Assembly (NCBI GenBank): GCA_020058145.1
Contig: JAGVEP010000266.1
Location: 1-10,147 of the forward strand
DNA from: Phycisphaerae bacterium
GTDB lineage: Bacteria > Planctomycetota > Phycisphaerae > UBA1845 > Fen-1342
Direction of reading: 5' to 3'
DNA length: 10,147 nucleotides
The translations under genes and the position numbers were made by a program. Each line of letters begins with the position of its first letter. Positions within the stretch are counted from its first letter, which is position 1. The notes beneath the pieces were generated by a model. That model was not told the DNA's origin, made no database searches, and was given only the letters and a program-made list of their open reading frames with translations. Shown piece after piece: positions 1 to 5,550 of this stretch.

Positions 1-690
1 CTGCCCGCCAATGTAGCGGCCGGGCTCCGTACCGGCCGTGTAGCGGCCGACCCCCGTGTCGGCCGTAGGGCACCGGCTATTAGCCGGTGCCACGGCCGTG
101 TAGCGGCCGACCCCCGTGTCGGCCGTAGGACACCGGCTATTAGCCGGTGCCACACCAACACACCGGCTATTAGCCGGTGCCACACACTCCGGCAAAACGC
201 GTTCACCCTGGTCGAGGCGGTCCTCGCCATCACGCTCACACTGATTCTGTCCGCAGCCGCCATCGGCGGTTTGTCCGGTGTCCAGGCCTGGCGCGGTTCG
301 TCCGCGGTCCGCCGCTTCGAGGGGGACATGCTTTACGCCCGTAGCACGGCCCTGCTGTCGACCCGCCGCGTGATGTGCGTCCTCAGCGCGGGTACGAGCT
401 ACGCCCTGCAGCAAGAGACGGCCCCCGGCACCGGCAGTGTCGTTTCGCCGGTGATCCAGAACCCGATGACAGATCAGCCGTGGCAGGTCGCGTTCGGCGA
501 CATCGCCAGCGGGCTGAGCGTGACGTTACAGCCGGCCCGCAACCCGACGGAGTTTGGCTTTGGCGCCGACGGGCGGCTGATCGACCGCAACGGCAGCGTC
601 CTGACGAGCGATCTTGTGCTCACATTCAGCAACCGGGCGACCGTGACACTCCGCGCGGAGTCGGGTTTGTGCGAGGTGCAGTGGCCATGA
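1..690 (+). CDS. GspH/FimT-like minor pseudopilin, 5' end unresolved (frame open to window edge)
   Basis: Pseudopilin of a type II secretion or type IV pilus-like system, expected in the inner membrane and in the tip of a periplasmic pseudopilus. The class III signal reads QNA|FTLVEAVLAI: Ala at -1, Phe at +1 (codon at 202) and Glu at +5 (214-216), followed by a hydrophobic helix to about 270. The predicted mature part is 162 residues. A C-terminal FGADGRLIDRNG stretch followed by beta-strand-like sequence resembles the GspH fold. No ATG, GTG or TTG occurs in frame between position 1 and 270, so the start lies outside the window, or a rare start codon is used, or the 5' end is damaged. An in-frame TTG at 271 would cut off the pilin signal and is rejected. 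The upstream frame is made of palindromic repeats. The stop overlaps the next start (ATGA, 687-690). Family call is fairly sure; 5' end is not. Confidence 0.75.
   Translation: MPANVAAGLRTGRVAADPRVGRRAPAISRCHGRVAADPRVGRRTPAISRCHTNTPAISRCHTLRQNAFTLVEAVLAITLTLILSAAAIGGLSGVQAWRGSSAVRRFEGDMLYARSTALLSTRRVMCVLSAGTSYALQQETAPGTGSVVSPVIQNPMTDQPWQVAFGDIASGLSVTLQPARNPTEFGFGADGRLIDRNGSVLTSDLVLTFSNRATVTLRAESGLCEVQWP
13..183. repeat. Array of short palindromic repeats (types A, B, C)
   Basis: Six hairpin units lie head to tail. Type A (27 nt) is at 13-39, with arms CGGCCGG/CCGGCCG. Type B (27 nt) is at 40-66 and 100-126, with 8-bp arms CGGCCGAC/GTCGGCCG around a 6-nt loop. Type C is CACCGGCTATTAGCCGGTG, an 8-bp stem with loop ATT, at 71-89, 131-149 and 161-179, each followed by CCAC. 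B+C form a 60-bp tandem repeat (34-93 and 94-153) with one mismatch (70 G, 130 A). The last two C units have a 30-bp period. All periods are multiples of three, and the frame leading into the pseudopilin is open throughout, reading VAADPRVGRR-PAISRCH repeatedly. Type A recurs twice at 3227-3292. There is no CRISPR-like spacer pattern. Likely a genome-wide REP- or RPE-like family; mobility is inferred. Confidence 0.9.
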
Positions 691-1109
691 CGCGGCGACG
701 CGCGCTAGCGCTGATCGAGGTGGTCTTTGCGATCGTGATTCTGGGGCTGGCGGTTCCGGCGCTGATGATTCAAATCTCCACCGGCGTGAAGCACCAGGAA
801 ACCGCGTTCATCCAGCAGAGTTTGACCCAGCTCGCGGCCGAACGGATGAACGAGATCTTCGCGGACCACGCCAACCCGACGCGCGGCTATGTCTACATTC
901 AAGGCAGCGCGTACCCGAATGAAGCGGCCCCGCGCGGACTGCTCGGCTATGGGCGGCAAACGGAAATTCGCGAGGTCAGTGCGGTGGACTATATCACGCC
1001 GCAGTCCGGCACGGGGCTCAAGCGGTTCCGGATCACGGTGACCGGCCCGCGGAGTCAGTCGTTGGTGGTGGAGTCGTTTGTCGGCGACACGCCGGGCGCG
1101 TCGCCGTAG
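687..1109 (+). CDS. GspI/PilV-like minor pseudopilin
   Basis: 140-residue type IV pilin-like protein. The N-terminus is MTRRRALALIEVVFAIVILG: a short basic leader, then a helix with Glu at +5 if cleavage falls between Ala6 and Leu7. The +1 residue is Leu rather than the usual Phe or Met, and -1 is Ala rather than Gly. The rest is a small domain with YVYIQGSAYPNE and a C-terminal strand-rich part (FRITVTGP), as in GspI, a partner in the GspI-J-K tip complex. The start ATG overlaps the stop of the preceding gene (ATGA), with GAGG at 672-675 upstream, so translation is probably coupled. The assignment to GspI/PilV rests on the E5 helix, length and order in the operon; residue-level homology was not tested. 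Confidence 0.75.
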   Translation: MTRRRALALIEVVFAIVILGLAVPALMIQISTGVKHQETAFIQQSLTQLAAERMNEIFADHANPTRGYVYIQGSAYPNEAAPRGLLGYGRQTEIREVSAVDYITPQSGTGLKRFRITVTGPRSQSLVVESFVGDTPGASP

Positions 1110-1136
1110 GAAGCCGGGCGGCTAAGAGGACACGGC

Positions 1137-1730
1137 ATGGGTGCATCGCTGCTGGAAATGGTGCTGGCCATCGCCTTGACGGGCATGATCTTCGCCGCCG
1201 CGCTTCTCCCCACGTCGCAGAGTCTCGTGGACTACCAAAAATCCGAGCTCGACCTGCGGAACCTGAGCGCGCACGGCATGGCGACGGTACGGTTCGAGCA
1301 GGTCGCCGGCGGCATTTGGCGGGATCCGAACGGGCCACCCGGAGCCGCCACGCTGCAAGCCGCCTCGGCCAACCAGCTTCAGACCAGCTATTGGGAGCTC
1401 ACCGCAAGCGCCGGTACCTGGCGGCAGCGCTACCAGGCGGGCGCAGCCGCGACACTACTCCCCGCCGTCTCCGCGTTCACTTACCAGTACCTGTTGAACA
1501 CGGGGGCCTGGACCGCGAGCCCAACGGCGGCGCAGCGCAGCAGCATCGTCGCCATCCGATGCACCTGGACCGACCCCGTCAGTGGCCTGCCTTTGGGCAG
1601 CCTCGCCGTCCTGCCCGATCACCGGTTCTCGGCGGGTTTGTTGGTCTTGCCGCAGCCGGATATGTCGCAAGCGTACTCGCGCGACAACTATCGGCGAAAT
1701 CTCGCCTTCGCGCTCGGAGCCTGGCCATGA
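1137..1730 (+). CDS. GspJ/PilW-like minor pseudopilin
   Basis: 197 residues. It begins MGASLLEMVLAIALTGMIFA: the leader is just Met-Gly, cleavage would fall after Gly2, and Glu is at +5 of the mature protein (A-S-L-L-E). LLEMVLAIAL matches the GspJ-type signature. The soluble part is longer than in the two preceding pseudopilins, as expected for GspJ/PilW, which sits near the pseudopilus tip. The start is set by AAGAGGA at 1124-1130, 6 nt before ATG; no other in-frame start lies between this and the previous stop (1109). It shares a 4-base ATGA overlap (1727-1730) with the next gene, so it belongs to the same operon. Homology to GspJ is inferred from signature, size and position. Confidence 0.75.
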   Translation: MGASLLEMVLAIALTGMIFAAALLPTSQSLVDYQKSELDLRNLSAHGMATVRFEQVAGGIWRDPNGPPGAATLQAASANQLQTSYWELTASAGTWRQRYQAGAAATLLPAVSAFTYQYLLNTGAWTASPTAAQRSSIVAIRCTWTDPVSGLPLGSLAVLPDHRFSAGLLVLPQPDMSQAYSRDNYRRNLAFALGAWP

Positions 1731-2164
1731 CCCGCGTACCCGTTCCGCCGCCGCGCCGGGCTGCGGCGCTGGTCTCAGCGGTGGTCATCCTCGTCGTTGT
1801 GGCGGCCTTCGCCGCGGTGGTGCTCAGCGTCCACAACACCCAGATTACGACGCTGGCCGAGCAGACGCGGCGGCTGCGCGCGCAGGCCGCGACCGCTGCA
1901 GCGACGCACCTGACTCTCTGGAAGCTGCGCCACGACGCGGACCTGCAAAACGCCGTGGCCCGCGTGGTGAAGGAAAACGATACGTCGTTTGGGGCCCCCG
2001 CGTTGTTCACGATCACGGGCAATCTGGCCGGTGCGACCTTCTCGGCTGAGCTGTGGCCCGGACCCGACACCGTGCGCATTCGCGCCGTGGGTACTTCGGG
2101 CGGCGTCTACGACGAGCGCTGGGGCCAGATGCCCATCCAGCTTCCGCCGCCACCAACCCCCTGA
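1727..2164 (+). CDS. GspK/PilX-like minor pseudopilin, short
   Basis: 145 residues: a proline/arginine-rich N-terminus (MTRVPVPPPRRAA), one hydrophobic helix at about 13-34 (ALVSAVVILVVVAAFAAVVL), then a soluble region with an Arg/Ala-rich helix, and a proline-rich tail ending PPPPTP. It lacks Glu at +5, which is also true of GspK proteins and suits its last place in the cluster. GspK is normally around 300 residues, so this is either a PilX-like short form or a reduced GspK. It starts within the ATGA overlap with the preceding gene. The +1 frame is open well upstream of 1727, but that part is antisense-like shadow of the GspJ-like gene. The functional call rests mainly on context and the single N-terminal helix. 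Confidence 0.65.
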   Translation: MTRVPVPPPRRAAALVSAVVILVVVAAFAAVVLSVHNTQITTLAEQTRRLRAQAATAAATHLTLWKLRHDADLQNAVARVVKENDTSFGAPALFTITGNLAGATFSAELWPGPDTVRIRAVGTSGGVYDERWGQMPIQLPPPPTP

Positions 2165-2215
2165 ACAACGGCGGCTGGGGCGAGCCCGAATCCGTCCGGC
2201 GCGCCGTCGATAACG

Positions 2216-2662
2216 TCAAGTTGCTGGCACCATGAGCGGCCGCACGCTCGCGGCCGCTTCCGCTTTGTCGAGCTCATCGACGATCCGCCGCTCTGCACGC
2301 CCCATCATGCGGGCAAATCTTATCCTCAGACGGATGTGCTGCCGTGTCTCGGCGGTGCAGCACGGATTCCTGATCAGCGTCGCGAGCGCGTCCGCCATAT
2401 CGTCGCCAAACCCGCCGATAAAGACCGCATTAACCAGGTAGAGCTGTTCGTGTTGCGTCAAATCGTCGCGAACCGCGACGCGTTTCAGAAGGATCAGCCG
2501 CTGGCTCGGGTATTCGAGGAGGTGCGTGGCCGATTCAATGAGCGGACACGAGTTGCCGCAGAGCCCCATCGGATGCGACGCGCAACCGGCGGGCAGCAAC
2601 GCCACACCCAACAGCAGCACCCATCGGTGAGTCGCCCGGCAGCCCCGCAAGACCTTGTGCAT
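2216..2662 (-). CDS. Small putative lipoprotein of unknown function
   Basis: 148 residues from the ATG at 2662. The first 26 form a lipoprotein signal peptide: positive n-region (MHKVLRGCRATHRW), hydrophobic VLLLGVALL and lipobox LPAGC, giving lipid-modified Cys27. The mature part starts with a Cys-rich segment (CASHPMGLCGNSCP), contains a CC pair later (NPCCTAE), and ends in a charged helix (RAERRIVDELDKAEAAA). I do not recognise the family. The start was chosen because GAGG lies 7 nt upstream of 2662; an ATG two codons earlier (2668) has the motif too close, and the frame runs open to 2770. It converges on the pseudopilin operon and diverges from the Fur gene, with 169 nt between. It may be anchored in the outer or inner membrane; the residue after Cys is Ala, so no Asp retention signal is seen. 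Confidence 0.7.
   Translation of the reverse strand: MHKVLRGCRATHRWVLLLGVALLPAGCASHPMGLCGNSCPLIESATHLLEYPSQRLILLKRVAVRDDLTQHEQLYLVNAVFIGGFGDDMADALATLIRNPCCTAETRQHIRLRIRFARMMGRAERRIVDELDKAEAAASVRPLMVPAT
2235..2258. terminator. Strong hairpin between convergent genes, possible terminator
   Basis: A perfect 9-bp stem AGCGGCCGC / GCGGCCGCT with a 6-nt loop (ACGCTC). It begins 70 nt after the stop of the last pseudopilin gene and lies within the last codons of the convergent lipoprotein gene, whose Lys-Ala-Glu-Ala-Ala-Ala codons form it. There is no T-run on either strand, so intrinsic termination is uncertain; it may simply block exonucleases or reflect coding constraint. Confidence 0.35.
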
Positions 2663-2831
2663 ACCCATGCCTCGCCCGGCGTGCTGTGCCGCCGCACGCC
2701 GCGCCGTATTATGTACTCTCGTTCCGCTCAGCGGATGCGATGCGAGCAGGCGATCCGTGGCACTGGACACCGGCCCAGCTTGGCGTTATTGAGATTGAAC
2801 AACCATTGCTAACAAGCGGGGCTCGACCGCC
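2663..2831. promoter_or_regulatory. Divergent intergenic region between lipoprotein and Fur genes
   Basis: 169 nt without a gene, which must hold promoters for both flanking genes. On the minus strand CATAAT (+ strand 2708-2713) resembles a -10 box, but no good -35 sits 17 nt upstream. A patch at 2785-2815 (GTTATTGAGATTGAAC onward) is much more AT-rich than its surroundings and lies just before the Fur gene; it is where a promoter or autoregulatory operator would be expected. I could not match it convincingly to a Fur, Zur or PerR box. Confidence 0.3.
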
Positions 2832-3215
2832 ATGACGCAACGCAGCACCAGGCAGCGTGAAGTGATCCGAGACGTTTTCCGCACCTCGGATCGGCCGCTG
2901 AGCACACAGGAGGTGCTCCACGCCGCCCAGGTACACAAGCCGGGGCTGGGCATCGCGACCGTCTATCGCACCATCAAGCTGCTCAGCGCGGCGGGTTGGA
3001 TCGACACGGTGCGTCTGCCGGGCCTGCCGCCGCGGTACGAGCTCGCCGGCCGCCCGCATCACCACCACTTCTACTGCAATCACTGTGGGCGGGCGTTTGA
3101 GGTCCCCGGCAGTCAGCCGTTGCTCGATGCGCTAGTCCCGAGCGGGTTTGTGCTTGAGCATCACGACCTGGTGCTCTATGGCCGCTGCGCCACGTGTGCT
3201 CTGGCGACAGCCTGA
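2832..3215 (+). CDS. Fur-family metal- or peroxide-responsive repressor
   Basis: 127-residue Fur superfamily transcription factor, cytoplasmic, binding DNA as a dimer. The N-terminal winged helix covers about 1-72, with the recognition segment GIATVYRTIKLLSAAGWI (40-57). The dimerisation/metal domain follows: E70, the cluster HHHH at 76-79, CNHCG (Cys82, Cys85), HH at 110-111 and a second pair CATC (Cys119, Cys122). The two CxxC pairs form the structural zinc site known in PerR, Zur and many Fur proteins. E70 and the histidines are candidates for the sensory site. The protein is short (E. coli Fur has 148 residues) and lacks a His-rich tail. Metal specificity cannot be decided by eye; the neighbours are not iron or zinc uptake genes. 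The ribosome site is weak (GCGGGG). It converges with prpE, the stops being 8 nt apart. Confidence 0.88.
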   Translation: MTQRSTRQREVIRDVFRTSDRPLSTQEVLHAAQVHKPGLGIATVYRTIKLLSAAGWIDTVRLPGLPPRYELAGRPHHHHFYCNHCGRAFEVPGSQPLLDALVPSGFVLEHHDLVLYGRCATCALATA

Positions 3216-3223
3216 GCGCCACA

Positions 3224-5185
3224 CTACTTCGCGTAGCGGCCGGGCTCCGTACCGGCCGTCTTCGCGTAGCGGCCGGGCTCCGTACCGGCCGTCGCGTAGC
3301 CGATGCGCCGCAGCGCCGCCGTGATTTCGCCCAGAACCTCCGGGTCATCGATCGTCGCGGGCGGCTTGTATTCCACACCGTCGGCGATCTTCTTCATCGT
3401 GCCGCGGAGAATTTTGCCGGAGCGTGTTTTCGGCAGCCGCTGGACGACGACCGCCTGCTTGAACGATGCGACGGCCCCGATTTTGTCGCGGACCATCTGC
3501 ACGACTTCCTTCACGATTTCGGCTTCCGGGCGCTCCACGCCGGCTTTGAGCACCATCAGCCCCACGGGCACTTCGCCCTTCAATTCGTGCGCCACCCCGA
3601 TGACGGAGCATTCGGCCACGTTCGGGTGCGCTGCGAGCACTTCTTCCATGCCGCCGGTCGAGAGCCGGTGCCCGGCGACGTTAATGATGTCGTCGATGCG
3701 GCTCATGATGTAGAGGTAGCCGTCTTCGTCCTGGTAGCCCGCGTCGCCGGTGAGGTAATAGCCGGGGTAACGTGACAAGTATGAGTCGATGTAGCCCTGG
3801 TCGTTGTGCCAGAGCGTCGGCAGGCAGCCCGGCGGCAGCGGCAGCTTGACGCAGATGTTGCCGGTCTGGCCGGGTTTCACCTGGTCGCCGGCTTCATCGA
3901 AAATTCGCACGTCGTACCCTGGCGTGGCTTTCGTCGGCGAGCCGGGCTTCACCGGCAGCAGCTCGAGGCCGGTGCAGTTGGCCGCGATGCCCCAGGCGGT
4001 CTCCGTTTGCCACCAGTGATCGATGACGGGCACGCCGAGCCGCTGCTGCGCCCAGAGCAGTGTGTCGGGGTCGCAGCGCTCGCCGGCGAGGAACAGCGCC
4101 TGGAAGCCGCGGAGGTCGTATTTCTTGATGAGCGTACCGTCGGGGTCCTCGCGTTTGATGGCGCGGAACGCGGTCGGGGCCGTGAACAGCACTTTCACGC
4201 CATGCTGCGAGATGACCCGCCAAAACGCGCCGGCATCGGGCGTACCGACGGGCTTGCCCTCGTAGACGATTGTGGTGCAGCCGGCCAGCAGTGGCGCGTA
4301 GACGATATACGAATGGCCGACGACCCAGCCGATGTCGGACGCGGCCCAATACACATCCCCGGCCTGGACGTTGTAGATGTTCTTCATCGTCCAGTACATG
4401 GCGACGGCGTGGCCGCCGTGGTCGCGCACGACGCCCTTCGGGATGCCCGTCGTGCCGGAGGTGTAGAGGATGTAGAGCGGGTCCGTCGCCGCCAGCGGCA
4501 CACAGGCGGCCGGCTTGGCCGTTTCCATGACCGTGTGCCAGGCGAGATCGCACCCGGCGCGCAGGTTTGCCTCGGCCATCGACCGCTGGAGAATGATGCA
4601 CTTCTCCGGCTTCGCAGTGGCGAGTTTGATCGCTTCATCCAGCAGCGGCTTGTACGCGATGACGCGCTGGCCCTCGATGCCGCAGGAGGCCGACACGATG
4701 ACCTTCGGCTTGGCGTCGTTGATGCGCGTGGCCAGCTCTTGCGGGGCGAAGCCGCCGAAGACGACGGAGTGAATCGCGCCGATACGGGCGCAGGCGAGCA
4801 TGGCGACGAGCGCTTCGGGGACCATCGGCAGGTAGATGATGACGCGGTCTCCCTTCTGGACGCCCAGGTTGACGAGCGCCCCGGCGAAGCGGGCGACGAG
4901 GTCGCGGAACTCGCGATAAGTGTACTTGCGGACCGTGTCCGTGACCGGGCTGTCGTAGATGACGGCCAGTTGGTCGCCGCGGCCGGCGTCGATGTGCCGA
5001 TCGAGCATGTTGTAGCAGGTATTGAGCTCGCCGCCGACGAACCAGCGATAGAGCGGCTTGGCTGAGTCGTCGAGGACGCGGGTCCATTTGCGGGTCCAGT
5101 GGATGCCGGCCGCCGCCGCGCCCCAAAAACCCTCGGGGTCTTGAAGAGAACGCTGATAGGCCGCTGCGTAGGCGCCGGTGGTCAT
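3224..5185 (-). CDS. prpE: Propionyl-CoA synthetase (acyl-CoA synthetase, AMP-forming), with repeat-derived C-terminus
   Basis: 653 residues. ANL-family enzyme that activates propionate (or acetate) with ATP and CoA through an acyl-AMP intermediate; cytosolic. Visible motifs: P-loop YTSGTTGIPKG at 241-251 followed by VVRDHGGH, the form typical of PrpE rather than Acs; WWQTET at 391-396; TGD at 479-481; SRIDD at 495-499; and the catalytic, acetylatable lysine K591 in KTRSGKILRGTMKKIA. In PrpE/Acs enzymes this lysine is acetylated by Pat-type enzymes; no such gene is in the window. A normal PrpE would end near ALRRIGYA (631). Here two identical 11-residue units, TAGTEPGRYAK, follow (632-642, 643-653), encoded by the palindromic repeat, and the TAG stop comes at once. 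AGGAG lies 8 nt before the ATG. No other propionate genes are adjacent. Confidence 0.93.
   Translation of the reverse strand: MTTGAYAAAYQRSLQDPEGFWGAAAAGIHWTRKWTRVLDDSAKPLYRWFVGGELNTCYNMLDRHIDAGRGDQLAVIYDSPVTDTVRKYTYREFRDLVARFAGALVNLGVQKGDRVIIYLPMVPEALVAMLACARIGAIHSVVFGGFAPQELATRINDAKPKVIVSASCGIEGQRVIAYKPLLDEAIKLATAKPEKCIILQRSMAEANLRAGCDLAWHTVMETAKPAACVPLAATDPLYILYTSGTTGIPKGVVRDHGGHAVAMYWTMKNIYNVQAGDVYWAASDIGWVVGHSYIVYAPLLAGCTTIVYEGKPVGTPDAGAFWRVISQHGVKVLFTAPTAFRAIKREDPDGTLIKKYDLRGFQALFLAGERCDPDTLLWAQQRLGVPVIDHWWQTETAWGIAANCTGLELLPVKPGSPTKATPGYDVRIFDEAGDQVKPGQTGNICVKLPLPPGCLPTLWHNDQGYIDSYLSRYPGYYLTGDAGYQDEDGYLYIMSRIDDIINVAGHRLSTGGMEEVLAAHPNVAECSVIGVAHELKGEVPVGLMVLKAGVERPEAEIVKEVVQMVRDKIGAVASFKQAVVVQRLPKTRSGKILRGTMKKIADGVEYKPPATIDDPEVLGEITAALRRIGYATAGTEPGRYAKTAGTEPGRYAK
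3227..3292. repeat. Two tandem 33-bp copies of palindromic element type A, inside the prpE coding end
   Basis: Copies at 3227-3259 and 3260-3292 are identical. Each contains the 27-nt type A palindrome also found at 13-39 (here 3233-3259 and 3266-3292), with arms at 3237-3243/3252-3258 and 3270-3276/3285-3291, plus a 6-nt CTTCGC linker. CGCGTAGC occurs at 3230-3237, 3263-3270 and 3293-3300; the last copy belongs to the native end of prpE, so the element may have entered by microhomology or made a short target duplication. The 33-bp period keeps the reading frame. The first hairpin follows the Fur gene stop by 21 nt, so it may also shape 3' ends of both convergent transcripts. Confidence 0.92.
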
Positions 5186-5248
5186 GCACGGACTCCTGTA
5201 GGTTTGGGTGGTGGGCAGGGGCTGCTCGCACCAGCCTATCGGCTTCCT

Positions 5249-5488
5249 TCAAGCCGCGAAGCGGCGAAACAGCCACAAGGCAACTGCAAGGGCTACGCCA
5301 ACTCCCAATGACCAAGACGCGCGATGCACCAACGCTACCGCCAACTCGTGCTTCGCGGCGGGCGCTCGAAAGGCTACCACCAGCCCAATTGCTCCCAGGA
5401 TGATCAAGATCGCGGCGACGAGCAAAACCAGCACCGCATACTCAGAAAGCGTCGGCTTTCTTGTTGGCAGATGCATGGCGTGCGACAC
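5249..5488 (-). CDS. Small two-helix membrane protein, hypothetical
   Basis: 79 residues from a GTG at 5488, or 75 from the ATG at 5476 (MHLPTRKPTLSEYA). Two hydrophobic segments, about 17-40 (VLVLLVAAILIILGAIGLVV) and 58-74 (WSLGVGVALAVALWL), are separated by a short charged loop with His and Lys; the C-terminus is basic (FRRFAA). I recognise no family. GGAA lies 6 nt before the GTG, which slightly favours the longer form. It lies in line with infC (62 nt downstream of its stop) and prpE (63 nt upstream of its start), all on the minus strand, so it may be part of a longer transcript. It could be a chance frame in GC-rich DNA, but two clean hydrophobic helices argue for a gene. Confidence 0.5.
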   Translation of the reverse strand: MSHAMHLPTRKPTLSEYAVLVLLVAAILIILGAIGLVVAFRAPAAKHELAVALVHRASWSLGVGVALAVALWLFRRFAA

Positions 5489-5550
5489 CCGTCATTCCGG
5501 GTGCGAGGCAGGGTTTTCGCAGCAGCCTACGATAGCTCGGAAATCGGCCG

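Noticed and set aside
13..183. CRISPR array
   Set aside because: The repeats are of three types, directly abutting or separated by a few bases, with no unique spacers of regular length and no cas genes nearby.
375..686. Upstream extension of the GspI-like frame back to 375
   Set aside because: The extension is an Arg/Pro-rich shadow of the GspH-like gene; the ATG at 687 directly precedes the pilin helix and has an ATGA overlap.
271..690. TTG at 271 as the start of the GspH-like gene
   Set aside because: It would remove the FTLVE pilin signal and its helix, which are encoded in frame just upstream.
2785..2815. Fur/Zur/PerR operator before the Fur-family gene
   Set aside because: The patch is AT-rich and in the right place, but no adequate 7-1-7 inverted repeat can be seen.
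3806..5065. Long + strand open frame of 419 codons opposite prpE
   Set aside because: It is the antisense shadow of a clear PrpE gene in GC-rich DNA; the protein shows no recognisable motif and is rich in Arg, Gly, Ala, Val and Asp as expected for such shadows.
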